Notes: generated by a model from the letters alone, not told the origin. A stretch of DNA of 38,739 nt from Methylobacter sp. (GCA_026399025.1 JAPLRU010000110.1:1-38739); one strand, 5' to 3'. Numbered from the stretch's first letter, positions 8,387 through 17,504 are shown. Numbers and translations: made by a program.

Positions 8387-9556
8387 TTATCGCGATTTTA
8401 ACACAGAAACAGCCGGAAGTTCTTTGCCTTCAAGGAATTCAAGGAAAGCGCCGCCGCCGGTCGAGGTGTAAGACACGTCATCGTTAATGCCGTATTTGTC
8501 GATAGCGGCCAAGGTATCGCCGCCGCCGGCAATCGAGAACGCAGAGCTTTCGGCAATCGCGGTAGCCAAGGCTTTGGTGCCTTCGCCGAACTGGTCGAAT
8601 TCAAATACGCCGACCGGACCGTTCCAGACGATGGTGCCTGCGGTTTTTAAAATTTCGGCATATTGTTTTGCAGTCTCGGGGCCTATGTCCATAATCATGT
8701 CATCGGCTTCGACATCGGCCACTTTTTTAACGGTAGCGACGGCGGTTTCGGAAAATTCCTTGGCGCAGACCACGTCGACTGGGACAGGAATATCGGAGCC
8801 GTTGCTTTTGGCGGCCGCCATCAAGCGTTTGGCTTCATCGAGCAGATCGGGTTCATACAGCGATTTGCCGACCGGGAAACCGGCGGCCGCAATAAAGGTG
8901 TTGGCAATGCCGCCGCCGACGATCAGTTGGTCGACTTTTTCCGATAAGGATTCTAACACCGTCAATTTTGTCGACACTTTAGAGCCGCCGACAATCGCAA
9001 CCAACGGCTTGGCCGGTGTTTCCAGGGCTTTGCCCAGTGCATCCAGTTCGCTGGCCAATAAAGGCCCCGCGCAGGCAATCGGTGCAAATTTGGCCACGCT
9101 GTGGGTTGAGGATTGCGCTCTGTGGGCGGTGCCGAAAGCATCCATCACAAATACGTCGCAAAGGGCCGCCATTTTTTTGCCCAGATCGTCGTTGTTTTTG
9201 CCTTCACCGGCATTAAAGCGCACGTTCTCGCACAGCACGATTTCGCCGGGCTGTATTGTGATGCCGTCGATCCAGTCTTTTTCCAGCCTGACCGGTTTGT
9301 TCAGCAACTCGGATAAACGCTCGGCGACCGGCTTCAACGAAGACTCTTCGTCGTATTGGCCTTCAACCGGACGGCCCAGATGCGACATCACCATGACCGC
9401 CGCGCCCGCAGCTAAAGCTTTTTCAATGGTCGGCACGCTGGCTTGGATACGAATGTCGCTGGTTACTTTACCGTCTTTGACCGGTACGTTCAGATCCTGA
9501 CGGATTAATACCCGTTTGCCCGACAAGTCCAGATCTACCATTCTTTTAATTGACAT
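8387..9556 (-). CDS. pgk: Phosphoglycerate kinase
   Basis: Catalyses the reversible ATP-forming step between 1,3-bisphosphoglycerate and 3-phosphoglycerate in glycolysis/gluconeogenesis. The 389 residues match the bacterial length. Seen are the substrate-binding stretch [13 protein letters not shown] (about 17-29), the MSHLGRP motif, [12 protein letters not shown], the hinge sequence [13 protein letters not shown], the nucleotide site WNGPVGVFE and the closing SIAGGGDT and [13 protein letters not shown] signature. All conserved residues appear present. It stands alone here, without neighbouring gap, pyk or fba genes, and repeats flank it on both sides. Confidence 0.98.
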   Translation of the reverse strand: MSIKRMVDLDLSGKRVLIRQDLNVPVKDGKVTSDIRIQASVPTIEKALAAGAAVMVMSHLGRPVEGQYDEESSLKPVAERLSELLNKPVRLEKDWIDGITIQPGEIVLCENVRFNAGEGKNNDDLGKKMAALCDVFVMDAFGTAHRAQSSTHSVAKFAPIACAGPLLASELDALGKALETPAKPLVAIVGGSKVSTKLTVLESLSEKVDQLIVGGGIANTFIAAAGFPVGKSLYEPDLLDEAKRLMAAAKSNGSDIPVPVDVVCAKEFSETAVATVKKVADVEADDMIMDIGPETAKQYAEILKTAGTIVWNGPVGVFEFDQFGEGTKALATAIAESSAFSIAGGGDTLAAIDKYGINDDVSYTSTGGGAFLEFLEGKELPAVSVLKSR

Positions 9557-9604
9557 ATTACGCTCTCATTGTTGTGGGTTGTGTAGGGATAGGTTTTTCT
9601 CAAT

Positions 9605-9687
9605 GGAACGCGGATGACACGGAGGTGACTGATAATCACGGATAAAAAATCCGTTTAAATCCGTCGCATCCATGTCATCCGTGTTCT
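9605..9687. repeat. CACGGAT-type dispersed inverted repeat
   Basis: GAACGCGGATGACACGGA at the left is matched in reverse by TCCATGTCATCCGTGTTC at 9669-9686, and an inner hairpin CGGAT-AAAAA-ATCCG sits at 9639-9653. The element lies between the starts/ends of pgk and the thioredoxin-fold gene. It looks like a miniature inverted-repeat element; the sequence style (ATCCGTGTCATCCGTG) is familiar from many genomes. Confidence 0.7.
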
Positions 9688-9702
9688 ATGTATATTTCAG
9701 GG

Positions 9703-10260
9703 TTAATCGTGTTTCCATTTGATCGAGCAACCGATGCTGTTGATTTGCTCTTTGGGGCCGTGACCGGTTTCGGCAATCAGTTTCATTGCTTCAAATAGCT
9801 CCCGTTGGGTATCGGGTGGAGCGGTTTCCTTGCGGCTGGCGTCCAGTCGTCCGCGGTATTGCAATTCATAATCGGCATTATAGCCAAAAAAATCCGGCGT
9901 ACAGATGGCACCGTAAGCCTTGGCAACTTGCTGGGTTTCATCCAGCAAATAGGGGAAACTAAAACCCAGTTGCTCGGACAGCAACTTCATGTTGTCGAGA
10001 GAATCGGCGGGATATTCAACCGTATCATTGGGCATAATTGCCACCGATTCAACCCCCAGCGCTTTAAGTTCGCGCGTATCCCTGACAATTCGGTCTTGCA
10101 CGGCTTTAACATAGGGGCAATGATTGCAGATAAACATCACCAACAGGCCGTTTTTGCCCATGCACTGTTGCAGAGACCATGTGCGCCCGTCAACACCGGG
10201 CAATTCAAAATCGATGGCTTTTTTGCCGAAATCACAGATCGGCGTTTCGAGAGTTACCAT
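9703..10260 (-). CDS. Thioredoxin-fold (AhpC/TSA-like) redox protein
   Basis: A 185-residue cytoplasmic protein with an AhpC/TSA-type thioredoxin fold. The redox motif is FICNHCPYVK (about residues 44-53), a CxxC pair after the first strand; CNHCPY is typical of a conserved family annotated as thioredoxin family protein or putative peroxiredoxin. The PYLLDETQQVAKAYGAICTPDFF stretch contains the cis-Pro turn (TP) of thioredoxin folds. There is no signal peptide. A third Cys pair member lies near the C-terminus (SIGCSIKW). The actual substrate is unknown, and nothing in the neighbourhood (repeats, pgk, ubiB) gives a specific hint. Confidence 0.85.
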   Translation of the reverse strand: MVTLETPICDFGKKAIDFELPGVDGRTWSLQQCMGKNGLLVMFICNHCPYVKAVQDRIVRDTRELKALGVESVAIMPNDTVEYPADSLDNMKLLSEQLGFSFPYLLDETQQVAKAYGAICTPDFFGYNADYELQYRGRLDASRKETAPPDTQRELFEAMKLIAETGHGPKEQINSIGCSIKWKHD

Positions 10261-10300
10261 TTTGCACCTACCTAAGTTATATGGAAAAAACGAAATAGAT

Positions 10301-10492
10301 TATTCACCACGAAGACACGAAGAACACGAAGAACACGAAGGTTTTTTGGTAATGTTTCTGTGATAGCGGGCTTGAATGTCTGTAATCTCAATTAATAACG
10401 ATTACATGCATTCAAAAGCCGTATGCTTTGTCGCTTTTCTTCGTGTCTTCGTGTCTTCGTGTCTTCGTGTCTTCGTGTCTTCGTGGTGAATA
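10301..10492. repeat. CACGAAGA inverted repeat with tandem octamers
   Basis: The ends TATTCACCACGAAG (10301-10314) and CTTCGTGGTGAATA (10479-10492) are exact inverted copies. Inside the left end are four CACGAAG units; inside the right end are five perfect copies of TCGTGTCT (10441-10480). The middle (about 10342-10433) holds no gene. The 192-bp unit resembles a non-autonomous miniature element whose arms vary in unit number. Related copies occur at 21758-21871 and, partially, near 36990-37012. Confidence 0.8.
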
Positions 10493-10515
10493 ATAATATC
10501 TGGCTACTACGGATT

Positions 10516-12066
10516 TTATTGAAACAACACCGCCGCACTAATAAGCGCCGCACTGATCAACATAGCCCAAACCGTTCTGTGGTGGTTGTTATCCATTTGT
10601 TGGCGCAGCAACATTAACTCCCTGTTTTGTAGTTCCGCACGTTGCTTGGCATGAGCGGCATTGTCCAGCGCTTTATAAATCAACGAAGGAATCTCGGGAA
10701 ATTGCTCGGCAAAGTCGGGAAACTGTTTAATCAGCTTTTCGATTTTGGCTTTAGGGCCGACGCGCTGATGAAACCAACGCTCAAGAAAAGGTTTGGCGGT
10801 TTGCCATAAGTCCAGATCGGGGTAAAGTTGCCGCCCCAAGCCTTCAATGTTCAGTAACGTTTTTTGCAGCAGCACCAATTGAGGCTGAACATGCATATCG
10901 AAACGGCGCGCGGTTTGGAACAAGCGCAGCAACAATTGACCGAACGAAATATCTTTAAGCGGTTTTTCGAAAATCGGTTCGCAGACGCTGCGTATCGCCG
11001 ATTCAAACTCCTCTATTCGCGTCGATTCGGCAACCCAGCCCGATTCGACATGCATTTCGGCTACTTTGCGGTAATCGCGATTGAAGAAAGCCAGAAAGTT
11101 TTCAGCTAAGTAATGCTGGTCAGATAACGACAGAGTACCGACGATACCGAAATCAACGGCGATATATTTGGCCGGCAAGTCGACGAAAATATTGCCGGGA
11201 TGCATATCGGCATGAAAAAAATTATCCCGGAACACTTGAGTAAAGAAGATTTCCACACCGCGCTCGGCGAGCAATTTAAAATCGGCGCCGCCGGCTCTAA
11301 GCTGTTCGATCTCGCCGACCGGAATGCCGTGAATGCGTTCCATAACCATGACTTTTTGGCGCGTTAACGGCCAATGGATTTCCGGGATGTAGATGATGTC
11401 GGAGCTTTCGAAGTTGCGGCGCAATTTGGCCGCATTCGCGGCTTCCCTGACCAAGTCGAGTTCATCCAACGTGGTTTTTTCGAATTCGGCAACAACATCG
11501 ACAGGGCGTAATCTTCTGGCGTCGGACCAGAAACGTTCGGCGAAACGGGCCAATTCATAGAGCAATCCTATATCCGAACGGATGCGACTTTCTATATCGG
11601 GACGCAGCACCTTGACGACCACATTTTCGCCGCTGTGCAAAACTGCGGTGTGGACTTGCGCGACGGACGCCGAGGCCAACGGCGCGGCGTCGAATTCGGC
11701 AAACGCCTCGTCGATCGACATGCCCAGCTCTTTTTCAATAATAGCGCGGGCAATATCGTTGCCGAAAGGCGGGACTCTGTCTTGTAATTTGACCAGCTCA
11801 TCGGCGATGTCGTCGGGTAACAGGTCTCTTCGGGTCGACAGCGCTTGACCGAATTTGACATAAATAGGGCCCAGATCTTCCAGCGCGCGCCGGATTCTCA
11901 CCCCGCGCGGTTCGGCTTGGCGTTTAAGCCAGTAGTTGGGAGAGAGAGCCGCCAAGTAACGGACAGGTCGGAATAAATGGGTTTTTAAAACGATTTCGTC
12001 CAGGCCGTGAAAAACCAGAACCCAGTTGATATGGATCAGGCGCAGTAATAATTTAGGGCGAATCAC
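10516..12066 (-). CDS. ubiB: Ubiquinone biosynthesis ATPase/kinase-like protein UbiB
   Basis: UbiB belongs to the atypical ABC1/ADCK kinase-like family and supports aerobic ubiquinone synthesis, probably by helping extract hydrophobic precursors from the membrane. The 516 residues contain the family KxGQ-type motif [15 protein letters not shown], the [10 protein letters not shown] lysine motif, the MERIHGIPV hinge, the [11 protein letters not shown] catalytic loop and AVDFGIVG (DFG). A C-terminal hydrophobic segment ([16 protein letters not shown]) probably anchors it; most homologues are slightly longer with two such helices. It should directly follow ubiJ, but the restriction-modification pair separates them by about 1.8 kb. 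Confidence 0.95.
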   Translation of the reverse strand: MIRPKLLLRLIHINWVLVFHGLDEIVLKTHLFRPVRYLAALSPNYWLKRQAEPRGVRIRRALEDLGPIYVKFGQALSTRRDLLPDDIADELVKLQDRVPPFGNDIARAIIEKELGMSIDEAFAEFDAAPLASASVAQVHTAVLHSGENVVVKVLRPDIESRIRSDIGLLYELARFAERFWSDARRLRPVDVVAEFEKTTLDELDLVREAANAAKLRRNFESSDIIYIPEIHWPLTRQKVMVMERIHGIPVGEIEQLRAGGADFKLLAERGVEIFFTQVFRDNFFHADMHPGNIFVDLPAKYIAVDFGIVGTLSLSDQHYLAENFLAFFNRDYRKVAEMHVESGWVAESTRIEEFESAIRSVCEPIFEKPLKDISFGQLLLRLFQTARRFDMHVQPQLVLLQKTLLNIEGLGRQLYPDLDLWQTAKPFLERWFHQRVGPKAKIEKLIKQFPDFAEQFPEIPSLIYKALDNAAHAKQRAELQNRELMLLRQQMDNNHHRTVWAMLISAALISAAVLFQ

Positions 12067-12126
12067 GAAGTTCCTTATGTGTGGGTGGATGCGGCTTTTG
12101 GATTTTGCCTATGAACTATAGTGGAA

Positions 12127-12858
12127 TTAAGTGCTTTTGCGGCGAATCTCTTTTTCAATAATTTCTTTAACAAACAATGGGATTTCTTTCTCAAGTGAGC
12201 GTGCTTTTTCTTTCAGTTTCTCGTAGATACCTATTTCATCACCTTGCCAAACTAGATCAATGCGTCTAAGTTGGCGCATGGCAATATGGGTGTAGTTTTC
12301 CGGATATGCCCAATAACAGGTCAGGCAGATAGCCCTATCCTTATCATTGTTCCAATTCTCGCAATGCTCACAAGACCATGATTTCGCACGATTTGCAGAA
12401 CCGGAAAGCAGCATAAAATCTTCTGGGTTTAGTTCGGTCTCTTGCCCGTCACCACCGACTTCATAGGGAACGCGATGGTCAATTTGCAATTCCCGCACCT
12501 CTATTTCTTCGAGATAGATAAAGCACTTGCCGCCATATTTTTCAATCAACGCTTCTTTGATTTTCTTGGATAATCCAGTTCTACCTGATAGTTTTGCAAA
12601 TCTTCTCTCTGCTACATCACCAAAACGATAAGCGGCAATACTTCGTCCATCAGAACCCATAACCCGAAAAGTTTCAATAGGGATGCTATGTTCACGTACA
12701 TCGCGGACGGCACGAGGCGGGTGGTTATAGCCATATGTTTCTTTCAGTTCCTCGGTTGTGATAAAACCATGCTTCAAAATATGATCAATAACTGTTTTCG
12801 GGCGTTTCGCGGTAACGGAATGGCACAGAGCAATAAAGTCCTTTGGCAGGTCAGACAT
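12127..12858 (-). CDS. HNH restriction endonuclease (type II)
   Basis: A 243-residue protein probably forming the cutting half of a type II restriction-modification pair. The N-terminal part (about 1-80) looks like a winged-helix DNA reader (HILKHGFITTEELKETYG, PPRAVRDVREHSIP). The core contains the HNH-like LQIDHRVPYEVGG (Asp127-His128), NPEDFMLL and NRAKSW, followed by a zinc site CEHC (163/166) and CLTC (178/181). The ATG at 12856-12858 overlaps the methylase stop in ATGTCTGA, so translation is likely coupled; a longer frame from 12912 would need a much larger overlap. Recognition sequence is unknown. Placement beside a methylase makes restriction more likely than homing. Confidence 0.85.
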   Translation of the reverse strand: MSDLPKDFIALCHSVTAKRPKTVIDHILKHGFITTEELKETYGYNHPPRAVRDVREHSIPIETFRVMGSDGRSIAAYRFGDVAERRFAKLSGRTGLSKKIKEALIEKYGGKCFIYLEEIEVRELQIDHRVPYEVGGDGQETELNPEDFMLLSGSANRAKSWSCEHCENWNNDKDRAICLTCYWAYPENYTHIAMRQLRRIDLVWQGDEIGIYEKLKEKARSLEKEIPLFVKEIIEKEIRRKST

Positions 12859-13777
12859 AGTGGGTGATGGGTTCAAACAAGCTATATTGCTGGGGTTTTG
12901 GTTGCCTACCATCTATCGGTTTATGAGCAAGTTTGTCAGTCAGCGCATGAGAAAGGTATAGGGACTCATAGGTTAGTTCATCACGTCCTAATAAAGTTGC
13001 TTGGCTAGAACGGCCCGCCTCTAACTCAATATGAGTAAGCTCAAGCGAAGCGGGCAGTATCTCACCGAATGTCTTGTCGCCTCTGCGCCCATCGTAGCTC
13101 ACGATATAAGGAATTTCCCTTGAATTAAGCTCTTCAAGAGCAGATACGAAATCAGCATGATAAATGCCTGAATAATAACGAGAGTCTCGTTCGCCACACA
13201 CTCCCTGATAGGGAGGATCCATATAAACGAGATCGGTTGGCCTTGCCCCGGCCAAAACTTCTCTGTAATCCAAAGACGAAAATTCAGCTTTTCCTTTTAA
13301 TAAAGTGGAAACACCCAAAATATTTGCTCGCATGGTCTTCGGTCGAGTGCCGTGGCGTCTTTTATCAGGGCTTTGATTGAACATTCCGTCAGCATTGTAC
13401 CTAACCGAACCTTTGACGCATCTCGCTAATAAATAGAGAAAAAGGCGCGGATCTTGGGTGCGGTTGAAGTCTGCTCGAACCCTGTAATAGTGCTCGACTG
13501 AATCGCTATGTTGCTCGTTCCAAATATCTTCATAAAACGATGCGGTCTCACTCGGGGAGTCGACAATTAATCGCAACAATTCGGCTAATGGTTTATTCAG
13601 GTCATTAATAAGGTAGGATTTCGCTATTTGACGAGCAGCAACGGCGATGCTGATTGCGGCAGAACCTGAAAATGGTTCGATCAGCCAGTTAACATTTTTG
13701 GGAACATAACGCAAAATGACCGGAGCTAAATTCCGTTTGCTACCTTGATATTGAATAGGATGCGGGATGCTTTTCAT
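12851..13777 (-). CDS. DNA adenine N6-methyltransferase (D12 class)
   Basis: A 308-residue Dam-like enzyme that transfers a methyl group from SAM to adenine, protecting host DNA from the linked endonuclease. Motif X is IQYQGSKRNLAP (about 8-19), motif I EPFSGSAA (34-41), INDLN at about 57-61, and catalytic motif IV DPPY at 187-190, in the order of D12-class enzymes. The ATG at 13775-13777 is chosen because the conserved QGSKR follows closely; a GTG 45 bp upstream is possible. Its stop overlaps the endonuclease start by 8 bases. It begins 63 bp after the ubiJ stop, so it sits inside the ubiJ-ubiB interval. By eye the DNA is more AT-rich than its neighbours, consistent with transfer. Confidence 0.92.
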   Translation of the reverse strand: MKSIPHPIQYQGSKRNLAPVILRYVPKNVNWLIEPFSGSAAISIAVAARQIAKSYLINDLNKPLAELLRLIVDSPSETASFYEDIWNEQHSDSVEHYYRVRADFNRTQDPRLFLYLLARCVKGSVRYNADGMFNQSPDKRRHGTRPKTMRANILGVSTLLKGKAEFSSLDYREVLAGARPTDLVYMDPPYQGVCGERDSRYYSGIYHADFVSALEELNSREIPYIVSYDGRRGDKTFGEILPASLELTHIELEAGRSSQATLLGRDELTYESLYLSHALTDKLAHKPIDGRQPKPQQYSLFEPITHYV

Positions 13778-13840
13778 GTGGACATTGTACCTTTTTGTAA
13801 AGGGCTGACAACCCAAAACCACCCAGTAGGTGAGCTCTTT

Positions 13841-14473
13841 TTAGTCATTTGTCATTTTCTTTGCACCCAAAATATTTTTCAGCCGTTCAACCCTGCTTTG
13901 CAAACGATCAAAATCGGTACGCAACTCATCAATCTGAGCGTAATAAATATCCGCTTCCGGCGCCGACGGTAAATCGCGCGTTTCTTCCTGCAAAAACTCT
14001 TTGGCGTTCAGTCTGAAAGTTTCAAGCGAATCTTTGCCCCAGCCTTGCCCGGTGCGGAAAAAATTGGCTAATTTATGCGCAATAATATCGCCGGTGAACT
14101 GCGACAATTTTTCTTCCAGATCGATGTCCAGTTTGGCGAACAGCTCTTGAAAGCGGCGGCCGGTTTGCATATCGCCTTCAATTTTTACCTCTCCGGAGAA
14201 AACGGAACGCATCGGCGTCGAGCTGAGCCCCATTAAGCCCAGCGCCCAAATCGAGCCGGTCAGGCGGGTGTCCGCTTGACCGGGAAAATAATCCAAGCAC
14301 TGAATGGAATCGCTTGTCGGGCACAGGTAAAGGGTTTCATTAAACGGCAGCACGGTCACGGCAATCACTTTACCGGCCAGCGGCGTCAAAAAATAGCCGC
14401 TGTCTTGGTCCAAGGCCAGATATTGATTCAGCGCGGTTTCCAATGCGCCGATCAGCAAGGGTTTGAGGGTCAT
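13841..14473 (-). CDS. ubiJ: Ubiquinone biosynthesis accessory factor UbiJ (SCP2 domain)
   Basis: UbiJ binds ubiquinone precursors in the soluble Ubi complex through its SCP2 lipid-binding domain. The 210-residue protein shows an N-terminal SCP2-like domain (PLLIGALETALNQYLALD, then the LAGKVIAVTVLPF strand and the GSIWALGLMGLS segment) and a C-terminal charged coiled coil (DELRTDFDRLQSRVERLK) usual for UbiJ. The ATG at 14471-14473 lies one base after the ubiE TAG stop, so coupling is likely, and this start is preferred to the longer frame from 14503. The usual downstream neighbour ubiB is displaced by the methylase/endonuclease pair. Confidence 0.92.
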   Translation of the reverse strand: MTLKPLLIGALETALNQYLALDQDSGYFLTPLAGKVIAVTVLPFNETLYLCPTSDSIQCLDYFPGQADTRLTGSIWALGLMGLSSTPMRSVFSGEVKIEGDMQTGRRFQELFAKLDIDLEEKLSQFTGDIIAHKLANFFRTGQGWGKDSLETFRLNAKEFLQEETRDLPSAPEADIYYAQIDELRTDFDRLQSRVERLKNILGAKKMTND

Positions 14474-14474
14474 G

Positions 14475-15218
14475 CTAGATTTTATAACCTCTATGGACGG
14501 CAACGATGCCTTGCGTCATATTGAAATATTCGCAGCGTTCGAGGCCCGCGTTTTCCATCATTTGTTTCAGTTCGTCCTGTTTGGGATGCATGCGGATCGA
14601 TTCGGCCAGATAACGATAGCTGTCTTCATCTTTAGCGACAATCTTGCCGATCTTGGGCAACAACTTGAATGAATAAAAATCGTAGACGGTTTCGGTAAGT
14701 TTATCGACCGGATGCGAAAATTCCAGCACGATAACGCGGCCGCCTGGCTTGAGCACGCGGTACATGGAACGCAACGCGGCGTCTTTGTCGGTGACATTAC
14801 GCAAACCGAAAGCGATGCAAACGCAATCGAAGGTATTGTCTTCAAAAGGCAGGCATTCGGCGTTAACTTGCGCATAGCGGATATTGCCGACCAAGCCCCT
14901 GTCAATCAGCCGATCACGCCCGGTGCGCAGCATTTCGGAATTAATATCGGCCAAAACGATTTGGCCTTCCGGGCCGACGCGTTTTTCGAACAAGGTGGTT
15001 AAATCGCCGGTGCCGCCGGCCAAGTCAAGCACTTGGTCGCCTTTGCGTACATTGCTCAGCTGTACCGCAATGCGCTTCCAGATGCGATGAATGCCGAGGG
15101 ACATCAGGTCGTTCATAATGTCGTATTGCCCGGCAACCGAATCGAATACGCCGCGTACCAGATTGACTTTGTCTTCTGTGGCGACTTGCTTAAATCCGAA
15201 ATGGGTAGTGTTGGTCAT
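14475..15218 (-). CDS. ubiE: Ubiquinone/menaquinone C-methyltransferase UbiE
   Basis: SAM-dependent methyltransferase that C-methylates the demethoxyquinol ring in ubiquinone synthesis (and demethylmenaquinone where present). The 247 residues include the THFGF start, [28 protein letters not shown] motif [13 protein letters not shown], the ADINSEML acidic loop, [12 protein letters not shown] and the [16 protein letters not shown] signature, ending in [11 protein letters not shown]. The ATG at 15216-15218 gives the usual family N-terminus; the upstream extension to 15284 is not conserved in style. First gene of the ubiE-ubiJ-(methylase-endonuclease)-ubiB run. Confidence 0.97.
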   Translation of the reverse strand: MTNTTHFGFKQVATEDKVNLVRGVFDSVAGQYDIMNDLMSLGIHRIWKRIAVQLSNVRKGDQVLDLAGGTGDLTTLFEKRVGPEGQIVLADINSEMLRTGRDRLIDRGLVGNIRYAQVNAECLPFEDNTFDCVCIAFGLRNVTDKDAALRSMYRVLKPGGRVIVLEFSHPVDKLTETVYDFYSFKLLPKIGKIVAKDEDSYRYLAESIRMHPKQDELKQMMENAGLERCEYFNMTQGIVAVHRGYKI

Positions 15219-15292
15219 GGTTGTGCCTGTTGGTTTATTTCGTCTATAGCGTTCCCATGCTTCGGCGTGAGAACGTACCTGCAAAGATGAAG

Positions 15293-15682
15293 TTAGTTTT
15301 GTGTCGGCTCTTTGCGTTTATACCCGGCCGCTTCAAGATTATGCAGATAGTCGGCCCATAAAGTTTGATATTCGGCGCCCAATTTATACAGTAAATCCCA
15401 GGTATAAATGCCGCTGTCGTGGCCGTCGCTAAATACCGGAGCGATAGCATAATTACCTATCGGTTTGATCTCTTTGATAGAGACGTCTTCCTTACCGACT
15501 TGAAGAACTTCCTGGCCGGGCGCGTGACCGACCGCTTCGGCCGAAGGCGTGTAGACGCGCAGATATTCGCAGGGCAGCTTAAACACGCTGCCGTCACTAA
15601 AGCTGATTTCAACAATATTGGAAATCTGATGCAGCTTGATTTCAACTGGGTGAGTATTGGTGGGTTTTGCAGTTAGACGCAT
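15293..15682 (-). CDS. DUF971 protein (gamma-butyrobetaine hydroxylase N-terminal-like)
   Basis: A 129-residue protein of the DUF971 family, which resembles the N-terminal domain of gamma-butyrobetaine hydroxylase. The core runs from [21 protein letters not shown] through [17 protein letters not shown] to [17 protein letters not shown]-like sequence (here [21 protein letters not shown], about 82-102). Its biochemical function is not established; in some proteobacteria it neighbours hslVU or ubiE, as here, and a link to iron-sulfur cluster or cofactor metabolism has been proposed for relatives. No catalytic motif can be pointed to. Confidence 0.9.
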   Translation of the reverse strand: MRLTAKPTNTHPVEIKLHQISNIVEISFSDGSVFKLPCEYLRVYTPSAEAVGHAPGQEVLQVGKEDVSIKEIKPIGNYAIAPVFSDGHDSGIYTWDLLYKLGAEYQTLWADYLHNLEAAGYKRKEPTQN

Positions 15683-15703
15683 GTGGGTTTATTAGGATGA
15701 GTG

Positions 15704-15942
15704 TTATGGAAAAAATCGATAAATTTCTTTTCTGTGCAAAAACCGAACGAGCACAATGGTATTTTCTTCTAATGCAAAACCTAATCGATAAGCCCCAACT
15801 TGAATGCGATAAAAATTTTGATAGCCTTTCAGTTTTTTGATGCCTGTTCCATTGTGCTGATAAGGATAGCAATTTTTTCTTTGAAATCCTTAGGGACGGT
15901 TTTTAAATCCTTGACAAAGCTGGCTTTTGTCTCAATCCGCAT
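15704..15942 (-). pseudogene. RelE/ParE-type toxin gene, frameshifted
   Basis: The start (ATG at 15940-15942) overlaps the antitoxin stop and encodes MRIETKASFVKDLKTVPKD…, a typical RelE/ParE beginning, but ends after 37 codons at TGA 15829-15831. A different frame from about 15835 to TAA 15704-15706 continues with KLKGYQNFYRIQVGAYRLGF and ends LVRFLHRKEIYRFFP, the characteristic RelE-superfamily C-terminus. The break falls in a run of six A (15832-15837). Around it about ten residues normally linking the halves also appear missing, so a small deletion with frameshift is likely. The toxin should be inactive unless frameshifting restores it. Confidence 0.8.
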
Positions 15943-16141
15943 GTAGAACTTTATCAAGCTCTTCTCTTGACACTGATTGGCTTAAAAGCCCCTCTTCCAT
16001 CGCCCTGCCCAAGGCAAAATCTTCATCGTTTTCTGTCTCGGCAATTGAAATAGTAATGTCTTTATCTTTAAACATGATTTTGACCGATTCTAAAAAATTG
16101 ACATCAAGATCATGGGTGTTTAGCTTGTAATTAATGTTCAT
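15932..16141 (-). CDS. Antitoxin of a RelE/ParE-type toxin-antitoxin pair
   Basis: A small acidic protein of 69 residues placed immediately before the RelE-like frame with an 11-base overlap, the usual antitoxin-toxin layout. The sequence (KLNTHDLDVNFLESVKIMFKD, then ISIAETENDEDF and a C-terminal SREELDKVLHAD) resembles uncharacterised antitoxins that precede RelE-superfamily toxins. Such proteins neutralise the toxin and repress their own promoter. A GGGAT about 6-10 bases before the ATG may serve as ribosome binding site. With its toxin broken, it might now act only as an orphan repressor or as an anti-addiction factor against related toxins. Confidence 0.75.
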   Translation of the reverse strand: MNINYKLNTHDLDVNFLESVKIMFKDKDITISIAETENDEDFALGRAMEEGLLSQSVSREELDKVLHAD

Positions 16142-16180
16142 CGCGATATCCCATTTGTTACAGTATCAAGATTGGGGCAA

Positions 16181-17500
16181 TCATAAAATATAACGACTTA
16201 AATCCTCGTCTTCAACAAACTCGGCTAAATGACCGTCAACATAAGCGGCATCGATCACGATGGCTTGTTCGGCAAGATCCGAAGCGTTAAAGGAAATGTC
16301 CTCCAGCAATCGTTCCAGGATAGTGTGCAGCCTTCTTGCGCCGATGTTTTCGGTGGTTTCATTAACCTGCCAGCCGAGTTCGGCAATGCGCTTGATGCCG
16401 TCCGAGGAGAACGACAACGATACGCCTTCGGTACCCAATAACGCGGTATATTGCTCGGTCAACGAGGCATCGGGTTCGGTCAGAATACGCACAAAATCAT
16501 CGGCCGAAAGCGCATCCAACTCAACGCGGATAGGGAAGCGGCCTTGCAGTTCGGGGATTAAATCCGACGGTTTGGTCAAGTGGAACGCACCCGAAGCGAT
16601 AAATAAGATATGGTCGGTTTTAATCGAGCCGTACTTGGTGCTGACCGTAGTGCCTTCAACCAACGGCAACAAATCCCGCTGTACGCCTTCGCGGGACACT
16701 TCACCGCCGCCCAGCTCGGAACGCTTGCAGATTTTATCGATTTCATCCAAAAATACGATGCCGTTTTGTTCTACGGATTCGACCGCGCGTAAGCGGATAT
16801 CATCTTCATTCACCAGTTTAGCCGCTTCTTCATCTTGTAACACTTTCAGGGCTTTGCTGATTTTCATTTTACGGGAGCGGGTTTTGCCCGAACCGAGATT
16901 TTGGAACATGCCTTGCAATTGGCTGGTCATTTCTTCCATGCCGGGAGGCGCCATGATTTCAACGCCGACCGGGGTAAGATGCACGTCAATTTCAATTTCC
17001 TTATCGTCCAAATCGCCCTCGCGTAATTTCTTGCGCATTTTTTGACGGGTCGATTCTTCGGTGTCGGACAACATGCCGCCATTGGCTCGGGGCAATAGAA
17101 TGTCCAGAACCCTGTCTTCGGCGGCGTTGAACGCCTTGTTTTCAACCTTGTCCATTTCCGCGGTGCGGGTCATTTTAACCGCGGTATCGACTAAATCCCG
17201 GACTATCGAATCGACATCGCGGCCGACATAGCCGACTTCGGTAAACTTGGTCGCTTCAATTTTAATAAACGGCGCATTGGCCAGACGCGCCAAGCGACGG
17301 GCGATTTCAGTCTTGCCGACGCCGGTAGGGCCGATCATTAAAATATTTTTGGGGGTGATTTCTTCGCGTAGCGCAGGGTCGACCTGTTGGCGACGCCAGC
17401 GGTTGCGTAGCGCGATGGCGACAGAACGTTTGGCGTTGGCTTGACCGACAATATGCTTGTCCAGTTCGCTTACAATTTCTTTGGGAGTCATCTCAGTCAT
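16181..17500 (-). CDS. hslU: ATP-dependent protease ATPase subunit HslU
   Basis: AAA+ unfoldase hexamer that feeds substrates into the HslV peptidase; part of the cytoplasmic heat-shock proteolysis system. The 439 residues show the family start [17 protein letters not shown], Walker [16 protein letters not shown], the pore loop GYVGRD, the I domain in the middle (about 110-235), Walker [11 protein letters not shown], and the sensor regions ending with [18 protein letters not shown] and the C-terminal LSRYIL tail, whose last residues dock into HslV. Complete and standard. It starts 4 bp after hslV ends. Confidence 0.98.
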   Translation of the reverse strand: MTEMTPKEIVSELDKHIVGQANAKRSVAIALRNRWRRQQVDPALREEITPKNILMIGPTGVGKTEIARRLARLANAPFIKIEATKFTEVGYVGRDVDSIVRDLVDTAVKMTRTAEMDKVENKAFNAAEDRVLDILLPRANGGMLSDTEESTRQKMRKKLREGDLDDKEIEIDVHLTPVGVEIMAPPGMEEMTSQLQGMFQNLGSGKTRSRKMKISKALKVLQDEEAAKLVNEDDIRLRAVESVEQNGIVFLDEIDKICKRSELGGGEVSREGVQRDLLPLVEGTTVSTKYGSIKTDHILFIASGAFHLTKPSDLIPELQGRFPIRVELDALSADDFVRILTEPDASLTEQYTALLGTEGVSLSFSSDGIKRIAELGWQVNETTENIGARRLHTILERLLEDISFNASDLAEQAIVIDAAYVDGHLAEFVEDEDLSRYIL

Positions 17501-17504
17501 TGGT

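Noticed and set aside
8487-9500. A 337-codon open frame on the plus strand opposite pgk
   Set aside because: It is a shadow of pgk caused by codon bias; the Ser/Pro-rich translation has no domain, and pgk is complete on the other strand.
10441-10480. CRISPR-like tandem repeats
   Set aside because: The units are 8 bp with no spacers, part of an inverted-repeat element, and no cas genes are nearby.
12859-12912. Longer start for the HNH endonuclease
   Set aside because: It would overlap the methylase by over 60 bases; the ATG in ATGTCTGA fits translational coupling better.
16260-17045. Long plus-strand frame opposite hslU
   Set aside because: Ser-rich antisense shadow of a complete hslU gene.
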